Positions 24,609 through 32,934 are shown, numbered from the stretch's first letter. The stretch is 46,584 nt of DNA from Candidatus Peribacteria bacterium (GCA_943355055.1 CALREA010000005.1:1-46584); one strand, 5' to 3'. Program-made: numbers and translations. Notes: a model not told the origin generated them from the letters alone.

Positions 24609-25748
24609 TCAAAGAGTCACCTGTATGGGTGGCTCTTTTGAGAAAAATGAAAACAGGTAACATTTTATTCCGCCGTTGAACAACTTTCGATTCTTGTCAG
24701 CAGGACGACCAAAGAGCTGGGGGAAGTTTTCAACAGGAGTGATGATGAAGAGTGAACAGTTTTTTGCTTGTGTAAATTCTTTTCCAAATTCGCGATACAT
24801 TTTTTCAACAGATGGCTTGTCTTCCAGTCGTTCGCCGTATGGAGGGTTGCAAATAAAGGTGGCGTTTTCGAACTTAGTAAAGTCGAGATCGTGAAAGTCT
24901 GTACATTGGAAATTAATATTTCTGAAACCTGCGTTTCCGGCGTTTCCACCTGCTGTTCGAAGTATTCCCGCATCGATATCAAAGCCATATATTCGAAGTT
25001 TTACGTCTGATTTTTCCGCTTCTTGAATTTCAGTATGATTTTTTTCGAATTGTTTTTTATCCATCCATGGCCATTTTTCGAAGGCGAACGTTCGGTTGAG
25101 GCCGGGCGCTTTGTTTTGCGCTGCGAGTGCCGCCTCGATGAGGATTGTTCCGCTTCCGCAGAATGGGTCGACTAGCGTGCGGTCCGGAGTCCAATCAGAG
25201 AGTTTTACCATGGCTGCAGCGAGCGTCTCCTTCATCGGTGCATCGTTGGTCTTGGTGCGGTAGCCACGTTTATGGAGGCTATCTCCAGAGGAATCAATTG
25301 TTATTACGAATTGATCTTTGTTTGACTTCACCATGATCTGGTAGGTGACCCCTGAATTTTCCGAGAGAATCTCGCTTTTATGTTTTAATTGGAGCCTCTT
25401 TACTACTGATTTTTTTACAATACTCTGAATCGCCGGCTCGGAGTGGAGTATGGATTTCACGCTTGTAGCGTCCACGGGGAAGGCGTCGCTTTTGCCAATA
25501 TATTTCTCCCAGGGAAGTACGCCTACCATATCGAAGAGTTCATCAAATGTCGTTGCCTGGAACTCCCCCATTTTTATCTGAATTCGGTCGGCGCAGCGAA
25601 GCCAAAGATTTGTCTTCATCAAAGCTGTCTCATCACCCTCGAATGTAATTCTTCCGTCCTCGGTTTTTAGAACAGGCAGACCAAGTTTCTTTAGCTCATC
25701 CTGTACGAGCTTTTCCAGTCCAAAGGCGCATGTAGCAATCAATTCCAT
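24609..25748 (-). CDS. ypsC: THUMP-domain RNA N2-guanine methyltransferase (YpsC/RlmL-type)
   Basis: 379 residues, the length of YpsC-type enzymes. The N-terminal ferredoxin-like and THUMP region (about 1-165) begins LIATCAFGLEKLVQDELKKL. The Rossmann-fold methyltransferase has SAM motif DPFCGSGTILIEAAL and catalytic NPPYGERL. Family members methylate N2 of guanine in 23S rRNA; the exact target here is inferred. It starts with ATG at 25748; a TACAGT hexamer lies 6 nt upstream (25755-25760). It ends with TGA inside the bidirectional terminator shared with the secreted-protein gene. Confidence 0.9.
   Translation of the reverse strand: MELIATCAFGLEKLVQDELKKLGLPVLKTEDGRITFEGDETALMKTNLWLRCADRIQIKMGEFQATTFDELFDMVGVLPWEKYIGKSDAFPVDATSVKSILHSEPAIQSIVKKSVVKRLQLKHKSEILSENSGVTYQIMVKSNKDQFVITIDSSGDSLHKRGYRTKTNDAPMKETLAAAMVKLSDWTPDRTLVDPFCGSGTILIEAALAAQNKAPGLNRTFAFEKWPWMDKKQFEKNHTEIQEAEKSDVKLRIYGFDIDAGILRTAGGNAGNAGFRNINFQCTDFHDLDFTKFENATFICNPPYGERLEDKPSVEKMYREFGKEFTQAKNCSLFIITPVENFPQLFGRPADKNRKLFNGGIKCYLFSFFSKEPPIQVTL
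24611..24639. terminator. Bidirectional intrinsic terminator
   Basis: Stem AAAGAGTCACC / GGTGGCTCTTT (11 bp with one G-U), 6-nt loop, followed by T on the plus strand. It lies between the convergent secreted-protein and methyltransferase genes and overlaps the latter's stop codon. Confidence 0.75.
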
Positions 25749-25877
25749 GGGTGTACTGTACCGTATCTATCGATTTTTGAATAGGTGCTCATTAATGATA
25801 ATCATATGGTTTAGAATCTCTGTACTATCGAGAACGATTTTTATCTCATACCTGTTTGATAGTTGCCATATACGTTA

Positions 25878-27593
25878 TTAATAAAGTTCTTTTATATAGC
25901 ACTCTTCGCAATAAACTATTTCCCCCCAAGGGGCGCTCTTGCTAGAGTGAGGTCGATCCGGTGAATAGGTCGTTTGCATATTCTTTTGGCATTTGCCGCA
26001 TTTACGAGCCCAGAATTTGCGTGGGTTGCGCTGGAGAAATCTATCAAGGTGACGTTGGTCAGGATGTCGTCGTGGCAATGGAATATCTTGTTGGCGATAA
26101 AATTTTAACTCTTGTGGAGTGATCTTGAAGAGTTTATTTGTGAGTTCGCATTCTATTGCAGAGTTTAGTACGTCATCTGATATGTCCTTGATTGCATCTT
26201 GGATTTCGCTCGCTGCTATTTTTTTTGCTACGTTTGGTTGTGTTGGTTCATAGTCATCCCACGGAAGTTTTTTGGCCAATGCTTCTTCTTGTTTTAGTGG
26301 GAAATACATTTGAGCCGAACTTTTGTTATATCCGTGCGGAGAAATTTCTGATGGGAAAAATTCGCCCCACTCGCCTGTTTTCCGCATCTGTTCTATTATT
26401 TTTGGTACCAATTGTTCGTATTCTTCTTTTGAATATTGCTTGTTGAGAATGCAATATTTTGCGCCGTGCATGTTCGCGCAGCCAAAATTATCCTTTGATC
26501 TTTCCATGTACCAACAATAAATGAGGTCCGATGAACTTACGTGACAGTTATCGCAGAAGAGCAGATGGTAGCTATTTTCTCCGGAAATGGAACACTCATA
26601 CGATTGTTGAAGATTTGTTCCGTATTGGTATATATCGTAAATATCTTTTGCGCCGAGGACTATCTGGTAACAGAATTTTCCATTTTCAATATCTTCACAG
26701 TCAAAACTATTTGATACGTTTTTGCAATTGTAGAGATGATTTCCCGTGCAATTCTCTAGATTATTTCCTTGGAATTCCTTGAATGTATGCGCTTTTTCGA
26801 GCTCTTTGCGTCGTGACTTCCAATATTGATATTGTTTATAGGATCCGGTATCTATTTCCGATATTCGCTTTTGATATTCTTCTTTTGTGAGTTGTTGATT
26901 TTCAAAACAATATTCTTTGTTTCGAAGTCCGACCGAGCAGAAGCAGTTCTGGCATCCAATACAATCTCTTAAGAAGGCGCTTGAACTGCAGTTAATACAG
27001 TCCTGACTTCCTTTTAAATCATATGATTTGTGTACGTCTATACAGTCATAGCATAACTCGCAGTGGAGGTTGTAGAAGCCATCCACGCACGATCGGTCTT
27101 TTTTGAATCCGTATCCATAATAGCAATCTTCGCAGAAATCGGCGTGCATGATGAGGTAGCAGTTTTTGCATGAGCCGGCGTAATGGATGTAGTCGGAATT
27201 TATAATTTCCCCCTGAACACTTAGGGCCAATGCCGGAGTCTTGAGTTTTAGTTCCTTAATTTGTTCAAAAAATGATTTGCTGAAGTCAAAATCCATCCCG
27301 TAGTCCCTAGCGTCCCATTTATCACTATGCCAACATTCCCTACAATATATTGGTTGCTTGCGATCTGGAGAATATTCAGTGAGTGTTCTTTTTTTGCATA
27401 ATCCGCACTCTCCTGGATATAAATTTCGTTCATTGCAAATTGAGAGTCGTCTCTGTTGCCGACAGTCAGGGCAAATTGTTGGTTCTGTAATCGAATATTT
27501 TGTACCACTGAATATGGGACTTACTTTTTCATAGAATAATCTGTCTTCATCCGTGACATCGAAATTATTTTGGCATTGGTTGCAAGTTTTCAT
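25878..27593 (-). CDS. Cys-rich multi-zinc-ribbon protein, Patescibacteria-type family
   Basis: 571 residues with about 39 cysteines, mostly CxxC pairs. The N-terminal ribbon (MKTCNQCQNNF, ICPDCRQQRR) is followed by a first treble-clef-like unit with YSPDR at 74-78. The centre (about 150-390) is a run of irregular Cys repeats spaced every 8-15 residues. It contains two copies of a (K/A)(E/K)YCxxNxQ(L/Y)(T/S)KEEYxx unit (about 226 and 377). The C-terminal domain has PLPRRHPDQRHLDRFLQRNP and a second YSPDR ribbon (543-547). The protein probably binds several zinc ions or metal clusters; the function is unknown. An extra segment (HSSKSAPWG) splits the last ribbon and matches a GC-rich element also found in the HIT gene. 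Confidence 0.72.
   Translation of the reverse strand: MKTCNQCQNNFDVTDEDRLFYEKVSPIFSGTKYSITEPTICPDCRQQRRLSICNERNLYPGECGLCKKRTLTEYSPDRKQPIYCRECWHSDKWDARDYGMDFDFSKSFFEQIKELKLKTPALALSVQGEIINSDYIHYAGSCKNCYLIMHADFCEDCYYGYGFKKDRSCVDGFYNLHCELCYDCIDVHKSYDLKGSQDCINCSSSAFLRDCIGCQNCFCSVGLRNKEYCFENQQLTKEEYQKRISEIDTGSYKQYQYWKSRRKELEKAHTFKEFQGNNLENCTGNHLYNCKNVSNSFDCEDIENGKFCYQIVLGAKDIYDIYQYGTNLQQSYECSISGENSYHLLFCDNCHVSSSDLIYCWYMERSKDNFGCANMHGAKYCILNKQYSKEEYEQLVPKIIEQMRKTGEWGEFFPSEISPHGYNKSSAQMYFPLKQEEALAKKLPWDDYEPTQPNVAKKIAASEIQDAIKDISDDVLNSAIECELTNKLFKITPQELKFYRQQDIPLPRRHPDQRHLDRFLQRNPRKFWARKCGKCQKNMQTTYSPDRPHSSKSAPWGEIVYCEECYIKELY
25919..25950. repeat. GC-rich micro-palindrome inside Cys-rich gene
   Basis: Contains CCCCAAGGGGCGCTC and a second small hairpin CTCT-TGCT-AGAG. 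It corresponds to residues HSSKSAPWG, which are absent from the parallel N-terminal ribbon. It resembles the element at 38606-38641. Confidence 0.45.
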
Positions 27594-27628
27594 ATTTGGA
27601 TGGTAAATATTAGGAGTTTATTGCAATC

Positions 27629-27952
27629 TCACCAGGTAAATGGAATTATACCATGTGGAAAAAAATTAAATTCATAGAAAACTCCACTTGCTTCACATCC
27701 ACTACCACATCCAATGAACTTATATTGAAATATATAAAGAATAAATAGTAAAAAAAATATTATCTGAAGAACAATTAAAAATTTTCTATGGCTATTTAGG
27801 TAAAGTAGAAGCATTACCAGCCCCATTATCCCAAATAATATTCCTAGTTTCGAAATGGAATAATATGTTTGTTGCGTGCAAGTACTAGGACATATGTTAC
27901 TGATCGTTGTTGTAGAAAAATCTGTAAGATTTGGAAAAGGTACTTCATTCAT
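27629..27952 (-). CDS. Small two-helix membrane protein, unknown
   Basis: 107 residues. The N-terminal part has two cysteines (SNICPSTCTQQ), then two hydrophobic helices (about 33-51 and 58-75) and a short tail with GCGSGCEASG, so the four cysteines may pair outside the membrane. No recognised family. It lies between glyQS (43 nt beyond its own start) and the Cys-rich gene, in the same orientation as both, and ends with TGA. AT-rich compared with glyQS. Confidence as a real gene is moderate and rests on the clean membrane pattern. Confidence 0.55.
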   Translation of the reverse strand: MNEVPFPNLTDFSTTTISNICPSTCTQQTYYSISKLGILFGIMGLVMLLLYLNSHRKFLIVLQIIFFLLFILYIFQYKFIGCGSGCEASGVFYEFNFFPHGIIPFTW

Positions 27953-27995
27953 TTTATTAATTTATTATAGAATCAGAAATAGTTTATGCATTTCT

Positions 27996-29396
27996 TTATA
28001 TCGTCAGCCCCTTCCCGTTAAACCACTCAACTAACTCATCAATCGCAACGCGTTCTTGAGCCATGGTATCGCGATCGCGTACTGTGACCTTTCTATCTTC
28101 AACCGTGTCGAAGTCGATCGTGATGCAGTAGGGGGTGCCGATTTCGTCTTGGCGGCGGTAGCGCTTGCCGATGGAGCCGGTTTCGTCGTATTGGCACATC
28201 CAGGACTTTTTGAGCTTGTTGGCGATTTCGTGGCCGATGGTAGAAAGGGGCTCTTTTTTGGATAATGGGAGGACGGCCATTTTGATGGGGGCGAGTTTCT
28301 TTGGGAGGCGGAGGATGTATTCTTTTTCGTGGACGGTGTCTTCTTCACCGGATCGGGCGTCGAGTTCTTCGAAGGCGGAACAGAGGACGACGAGGAGGGT
28401 GCGGTTGAGGCCCCATGTAGGTTCGATGCAGTGTGGCATGAAGACTTCATTGGTGAGCGGGTCGCGGTACTGGAGGTCTTGCTTGGAGGCCTTGGAGTGG
28501 GCTTGGAGGTCGAAGTCGGTACGGTAGGCGATGCCATAGAGTTCCTTGAGACCGAATGGAAACTGGTACTCGGTGTCGACGGAGCGTTTGGAGTAGTGGG
28601 CGCGGTCTTCGGGAGCGATTTCGTGGAAGACGAGGTTTTCTGGTTTGGCACCAATTTGGGTGAGCCAGTTTTTCTGCTGATCGAGCCAGTACTCGAACCA
28701 CTTTTCCCAATCATTTGGGTGAACGAAAAATTCAATTTCCATCTGCTCGAACTCGCGGGTGCGGAAGATGAAGTTTCCAGGAGTGATCTCGTTGCGGAAG
28801 GCGTGGCCGATCTGGGCGATACCGAATGGGATTCTTTGACGTGCTGTTTCCTGTATCGTCTTGAAATCGACGAACATACCCTGGGCGGTCTCGGGACGCA
28901 GGTAGACCGTGTTCTCGGCGTCTGCGGTGGGGCCGAGGTGAGTCTGGAACATCATGTTGAACTGTTTCGGTGCGGTGAGCTCGTTTCCTTTTGGGGATTT
29001 GAGGTTGAGTTCAGAAACTTTTGCCACCATATCGTCAAATGAGAGGCCATTGACGTTTACTCCTTTTTCCTCGAGGAGGTGATCGAGACGATAGCGTTCA
29101 TTCGTTTTTTTGTCCTCTACGAGTGGATCGTTGAAGTTGGCGACGTGACCGGAGGCCTGCCAGACTTTTGGGTTCATGATGAGGGCGGCGTCGAGACCGA
29201 CGACGTCGTCACGTTCCTGGACGAACGTCTTCCACCAGAGTTTCTTGATATTGTTTTTGAGTTCAACTCCGAGTGGTCCGTAGTCCCATGAGTTCGCCAG
29301 CCCACCATAGATGTCACTTCCGGGGAAGATGAATCCCCTTCTTTTGCAAAGAGATGTAATTTTTTCCATAATGGAATTTGCGTCTGGTTTTGCCAT
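27996..29396 (-). CDS. glyQS: Glycyl-tRNA synthetase (alpha2 type)
   Basis: 466-residue class II synthetase of the single-chain dimeric type. Hallmarks: CKRRGFIFPGSDIYGGLANS with WDYGPLGVELKNNIK at the N-terminus, then QTHLGPTADAENTVYLRPET with AQGMFVDFKTI, motif 2 FRNEITPGNFIFRTREFEQM, motif 3 VLCSAFEELDARSGEE region with EPTWGLNRTLL, and the C-terminal anticodon-binding domain (APIKMAVLPL). It charges tRNA-Gly. dtd lies 11 nt upstream in the same orientation; pairing it with a D-aminoacyl-tRNA editing enzyme fits, since DTD also clears glycine from mischarged tRNA-Ala. Confidence 0.97.
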   Translation of the reverse strand: MAKPDANSIMEKITSLCKRRGFIFPGSDIYGGLANSWDYGPLGVELKNNIKKLWWKTFVQERDDVVGLDAALIMNPKVWQASGHVANFNDPLVEDKKTNERYRLDHLLEEKGVNVNGLSFDDMVAKVSELNLKSPKGNELTAPKQFNMMFQTHLGPTADAENTVYLRPETAQGMFVDFKTIQETARQRIPFGIAQIGHAFRNEITPGNFIFRTREFEQMEIEFFVHPNDWEKWFEYWLDQQKNWLTQIGAKPENLVFHEIAPEDRAHYSKRSVDTEYQFPFGLKELYGIAYRTDFDLQAHSKASKQDLQYRDPLTNEVFMPHCIEPTWGLNRTLLVVLCSAFEELDARSGEEDTVHEKEYILRLPKKLAPIKMAVLPLSKKEPLSTIGHEIANKLKKSWMCQYDETGSIGKRYRRQDEIGTPYCITIDFDTVEDRKVTVRDRDTMAQERVAIDELVEWFNGKGLTI

Positions 29397-29407
29397 GGGT
29401 TGGTTTG

Positions 29408-29866
29408 TTATACGTTAGATAGAGTATGATTTCTTTCAAGGGTGAATGTTGCGGGACCGTCGTTTTCGAGCGAGACGATCATGTGGGCGCCGAACTCGCC
29501 GGTTTGGATGTTGAGGCCTTTGTCCCGAAGGAGCTGTACTGTTTTCTCGTAAAGAGGTTTTGAGTGGTCGGGTCGTGAGGCGTTGGCAAAGTCTGGGCGT
29601 CGCCCTTTGTCGCAAGACCCATAGAGTGTGAACTGAGATACGATGAGGATTTCTAATTTGGTATCGAGGACGGAGAGGTCGAATTCTTGCTCTCCTTGCG
29701 GAAAAAGCCGGAGGTTTGTGATTTTCTCTACCATCCACTTCGCTTCCTCCTCGGTGTCGGTCTGGGTGATTCCGAGGAGTACGAAGAGACCTTTTTGGAT
29801 AGTGCCGATTGCCTGGGCGCCGACGGTTACGGAGGCGCTGTTTACTCGTTGAATAATAGCTTTCAT
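29408..29866 (-). CDS. dtd: D-aminoacyl-tRNA deacylase
   Basis: 152 residues, the usual DTD length. It hydrolyses D-aminoacyl-tRNAs and Gly-tRNA-Ala in the cytoplasm. The start MKAIIQRVNSASVTVGAQ, the SQFTLYG motif and the cis-proline motif NDGPATFTLE are all present. Unlike many genes here it has a plausible Shine-Dalgarno (AGGAAG, 4 nt before the ATG) and a leader of about 20 nt. It is first in an operon with glyQS. Confidence 0.96.
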   Translation of the reverse strand: MKAIIQRVNSASVTVGAQAIGTIQKGLFVLLGITQTDTEEEAKWMVEKITNLRLFPQGEQEFDLSVLDTKLEILIVSQFTLYGSCDKGRRPDFANASRPDHSKPLYEKTVQLLRDKGLNIQTGEFGAHMIVSLENDGPATFTLERNHTLSNV

Positions 29867-29889
29867 AGTTCTTCCTTTATAGTGCGCTT

Positions 29890-29919
29890 ATTATAGACAG
29901 GTGGTGGCGGTGTTGTCGA
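29890..29919 (-). promoter_or_regulatory. Promoter of dtd-glyQS
   Basis: Minus strand: TCGACA (29914-29919), 18-nt spacer, TATAAT (29890-29895), followed by a leader with an AGGAAG ribosome-binding site. Confidence 0.65.
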
Positions 29920-29956
29920 GTCGCGAATATGATACCATCTGATATCTATAGCAAAA

Positions 29957-29985
29957 ACTGTTGTCAGTTTTGGATGACACTTTTT
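29957..29985 (-). repeat. 29-nt asymmetric site, copy 2
   Basis: On the minus strand: AAAAAGTGTCAT, core CCAAAACTG, ACAACAGT. The arms equal those at 4043-4071 but the core is reverse-complemented. On the plus strand AAAACTG-TTGT-CAGTTTT also forms a perfect 7-bp hairpin. It lies between divergent dtd and the winged-helix regulator. Confidence 0.55.
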
Positions 29986-30106
29986 TGAAAGAGGTTTTTT
30001 GTTGGCGAGATGCTCCTAATGTTCCGATATTTCGCGCTGCATATTTGTTATTCCTTTTTTCTTCCATCATCATGCCACTACTTTTTTACTTCGTAATCCA
30101 TTTCTC

Positions 30107-30769
30107 ATGTACGGTGTTATTTTTACGCGTCAGTCGAATCCTTTTTCATTCATGGTTGAGGGGTTTCTTCGTGAGGGTATTCGGTTGGACATCGTGAATC
30201 CTGTTTCTAACCTGAGAGAGAACGATATTATTTATACATCGAGTGTTTTTCTTTTTAGAGGGAGACTTTCCGTGTTGGATTTAAATGTTATCAAACTGAT
30301 CAGACTTCTTAAGCCCACGGGATGTATCGTTCTTATGGATCCTGATGAAATTTCTGATTCTCAGTATGTTGATTTGATGGTGACGAGACCATTTTCGTAT
30401 CCCTATTTGAGCGTGATGATTCAGAAACACATTTGTGAGATGCGCGAAGAGCGCAAGGGGAAATCTTTGCGCGTCGGACCACTAACGCTGCATATCTATA
30501 CGAGAACTTTGGTTATAGGGCGCCATGAAATTATTCTTCGTAACAAGGAATTTGAGTTGGTTCGTTACTTTTTTCTTAATCCCGGTCGAGTTGTTACGCG
30601 CACGGATTTACTCGAGAGTGTGTGGGATCGTAGTTCTACCATCGGTACGAATACTATTGATGTTCACATATCACGATTGCGCAGAAAACTAAAAGAATGT
30701 GATGCACATGACCTGTTACGTACCGTTCCCTGTTTAGGATATCAGTGGGCAGTTGGTGTTACATCATAA
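30107..30769 (+). CDS. OmpR/PhoB-type winged-helix regulator with degenerate receiver
   Basis: 220 residues. The N-terminal about 105 residues keep a CheY-like strand-helix rhythm, but the phospho-acceptor position after strand 3 reads DIIYTSSV with no Asp, and the conserved Lys is Arg (TRPFSYPYL). It is therefore a pseudo-receiver that cannot be phosphorylated in the usual way. The C-terminal domain (about 118-215) is a full OmpR winged helix: LRNKEFELVRYFFLNPGRVV, then LLESVWDRSS, and the recognition helix NTIDVHISRLRRKLKE. No histidine kinase is encoded nearby. DNA target unknown. The start ATG follows a 240-nt region with repeat copy 2. Confidence 0.85.
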   Translation: MYGVIFTRQSNPFSFMVEGFLREGIRLDIVNPVSNLRENDIIYTSSVFLFRGRLSVLDLNVIKLIRLLKPTGCIVLMDPDEISDSQYVDLMVTRPFSYPYLSVMIQKHICEMREERKGKSLRVGPLTLHIYTRTLVIGRHEIILRNKEFELVRYFFLNPGRVVTRTDLLESVWDRSSTIGTNTIDVHISRLRRKLKECDAHDLLRTVPCLGYQWAVGVTS

Positions 30770-30795
30770 ATATTTTTTTTCACAATCGCATTTCC

Positions 30796-30823
30796 TTCAC
30801 ACCTTCAAAAATTATTCTATAAT
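30796..30823 (+). promoter_or_regulatory. Promoter of first sigma-4/HARE-like gene
   Basis: TTCACA (30796-30801), 16-nt spacer, TATAAT (30818-30823). The leader to the ATG at 30861 is about 31 nt and contains C-rich CCCCCCACTCACC with no Shine-Dalgarno. Confidence 0.55.
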
Positions 30824-30860
30824 TTCAAATGTTATTATATGACTTACCCCCCACTCACCT

Positions 30861-31937
30861 ATGGATGCTATTCAACAAAATGCGAAGGACGTTTTCTCGA
30901 AAGTTTCTGATGTTGTCGCGGAATTATTGCGACTTCTCTCTCCGAAGGAGCGTTTGGTTATCGAGAGGCGTTACAACTTGAGTCATACTAAGCGCGCTAC
31001 ACTTGAGGAAATTGGAAAAGACTTCAAAGTCACTCGCGAACGTATCAGACAAATTGAAAAAAGCGCGCTGCAAAAATTGCGAAGAAACGTCTTCACCACG
31101 CCACTTTCTTCTTTGTTTACTATCGCTACGGAGGTGATGAAAGAACGCGGAGGTGTTATGCATACGGATCTCTTTTTCAATGAGTTGATACAGAAAATTG
31201 TGGGTACGGGTACCGTAGATCGTGATTCTCTTGCTCTTGCTTTTGAGCTTGATCCGGCCTATGTCGTGGTTGGAAATACCATCAAATTGCACCCTTATAT
31301 TCGTCTTACTTTTGTACCTGATGATTTGATTACTGAAATTTGCACCGGAGCGGTGCGGCTTTTGGATGAGGGTGGAGATGTGGCAGTGAAGAGTGATTTT
31401 GTGAAACGTCTTTTTGCGGTTCACCAGTCGAAGCAGCATGTTTCACCTGCTCTTATTGAATCGGTTTTGCATCTTGATAAGAATTTGAAAGTTCTCCCTG
31501 AGGGATACGGGCTTTTCAGTTGGAGACATATTCATCCACGAACATTGAGGGATAAAATTTTCTTCACCTTGCGCGGACATACGAAGCCTCTTCATTTTGT
31601 TGAGATTGCCAATCGAATTATCGAGACACGTTTTGATTCAAAGCGTGTCAATTTGCAGGCGGTTCATAATGAACTTATCCGATGTGGTGACTTTGTCTTA
31701 ATTGGACGAGGTATTTACGCGCTGAAGGAGTGGGGATATTCATCCGGAACGGTTCTGGACGTGATTGAGAGCGTTCTTCGTGAACACAAGGAGCTTGAGC
31801 AAGAGGAGATCGTGAAGGCGGTGCTTGAGCGACGTCAGGTCAAGCGAATTACGATTCTGCTCGCTCTGAAAAACGGTGAAAAGTTTACCCGTGTTGGGCG
31901 TAAACAGTATCGATTGGCTTCCGCGATAAAGGCGTAG
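30861..31937 (+). CDS. Sigma-region-4 / HARE-HTH-like transcription factor, paralogue 1
   Basis: 358 residues. The N-terminus (about 25-75) is a sigma-70 region 4 helix-turn-helix: LLSPKERLVIERRYNL, TLEEIGKDFKVTRERIRQIE and KSALQKLRR. There are no sigma regions 2 or 3, so it cannot melt a promoter on its own. The middle (85-205) is divergent. The C-terminal half has a winged-helix module like HARE-HTH (KPLHFVEIANRIIETRF, AVHNELIRCGDFVLIGRGIY) followed by a second short winged helix (DVIESVLREHKELEQEEIV). HARE-HTH also occurs in the RNA polymerase delta subunit. It is strikingly similar to the protein at 38996-40075. Likely an RNA polymerase-associated factor; target unknown. Confidence 0.83.
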   Translation: MDAIQQNAKDVFSKVSDVVAELLRLLSPKERLVIERRYNLSHTKRATLEEIGKDFKVTRERIRQIEKSALQKLRRNVFTTPLSSLFTIATEVMKERGGVMHTDLFFNELIQKIVGTGTVDRDSLALAFELDPAYVVVGNTIKLHPYIRLTFVPDDLITEICTGAVRLLDEGGDVAVKSDFVKRLFAVHQSKQHVSPALIESVLHLDKNLKVLPEGYGLFSWRHIHPRTLRDKIFFTLRGHTKPLHFVEIANRIIETRFDSKRVNLQAVHNELIRCGDFVLIGRGIYALKEWGYSSGTVLDVIESVLREHKELEQEEIVKAVLERRQVKRITILLALKNGEKFTRVGRKQYRLASAIKA

Positions 31938-31953
31938 GTTTCTACGGAGGTGA

Positions 31954-32883
31954 TTACAATGACGTGAAGGCGTTTTGATTCAGTGCTTTTTCCGCCTTCA
32001 TTTCCTGGTAGCTCGTCGCTATCTGGTTTTCGGTCTCTTCTTGAAGTTGTTTTGCATATTTGGATGTTGCTTTTTTTAGCATCGTTTTCGCGAGCTTGTC
32101 GAGAGGGTCGAAATGAAGAATTTCCTCTGCCACCTGCGCGGCTTTTTCGTATTTGCCGAGCTGATACAACGTGGTCATATTTTCCGTTGCTCTGAGAGTA
32201 AATTCTTGCTTGTTGCTGACTTGCGATACGAGAAGGTTTTTGCGATATTTCTTGAGAAGGCTTTCTACTTGAACGTTTGTGCGGTCGATTTGCTGCATCT
32301 GGTAGAGGAAGTTTACAATGTCTTCATTTTTTTCCGTGTCGAAGAGGGATTTCTTTTCTTCGATTTTTATCAAGATAATTTTGTCACGGTAGGTTTGATG
32401 AATGGCTTTGAGCTGTGGATTTGTTAAGGCTTCACGATTTTTTCCAATCATGAGCTTGATCATTTCATCATATTTTTTTTCCTGGAGGAGATTTTCCAAC
32501 TCTTGCGTGTAGAGCTGGAGAACGTCTTTGGTCTGCGCCGCGAACTGCTTGCGGTACATATCCTGCGCCTGCGCGAGCTGCTCCTCGAGAGGTCCGTAGT
32601 GAGGCGCATAGCGATAAAGTTCGGTAAGATTTTTGATTAGTTCGGCATATTCTCCATTTTCCCAAAGGGGTTTGAATGCTTTTAATTTTTCGTCGATTGC
32701 CTTTTGATTGAAATTCATTGCCGCGTCGGAGATTTTCTCTTTCATCTTCAAAGCACCCTCGTTTTCAGGGTCGGCCTCTAGTACCTTCGTACAGAGATTA
32801 TAGGCATCTTTGAGTTTCCCCTCGTTGAGGAGAAGATCGGCTTGCGCTACATATTGTTTGAATACGTCCTGTATGTCTGCCAT
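31954..32883 (-). CDS. TPR-like helical repeat protein
   Basis: 309 residues, almost all alpha-helical. The N-terminal TPR unit (YVAQADLLLNEGKLKDAYNL with VLEADPENEGALK) and a C-terminal one (YQLGKYEKAAQVAEEILHFD) are clear; the middle is charged and coiled-coil-like. No signal peptide or membrane segment, so cytoplasmic. TPR proteins scaffold complexes; no partner can be named. It converges on the sigma-4/HARE-like gene with a 16-nt gap and lies 52 nt downstream of valS in the same orientation, so it could be read from the valS transcript. Confidence 0.75.
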   Translation of the reverse strand: MADIQDVFKQYVAQADLLLNEGKLKDAYNLCTKVLEADPENEGALKMKEKISDAAMNFNQKAIDEKLKAFKPLWENGEYAELIKNLTELYRYAPHYGPLEEQLAQAQDMYRKQFAAQTKDVLQLYTQELENLLQEKKYDEMIKLMIGKNREALTNPQLKAIHQTYRDKIILIKIEEKKSLFDTEKNEDIVNFLYQMQQIDRTNVQVESLLKKYRKNLLVSQVSNKQEFTLRATENMTTLYQLGKYEKAAQVAEEILHFDPLDKLAKTMLKKATSKYAKQLQEETENQIATSYQEMKAEKALNQNAFTSL

Positions 32884-32934
32884 GAGTGATTTTTTAGAGA
32901 GAAATCTAGGTTCTGCTAGATTCCAGCTATTGTA

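Noticed and set aside
25795-25805. ATGATAATCAT, resembling the core of a Fur box
   Set aside because: Only the core fits; flanks do not match and no iron gene is adjacent. Expected by chance in AT-rich spacer.
28329-29042. 237-codon plus-strand frame opposite glyQS
   Set aside because: Antisense shadow of a secure synthetase gene; composition mirrors its codon use.
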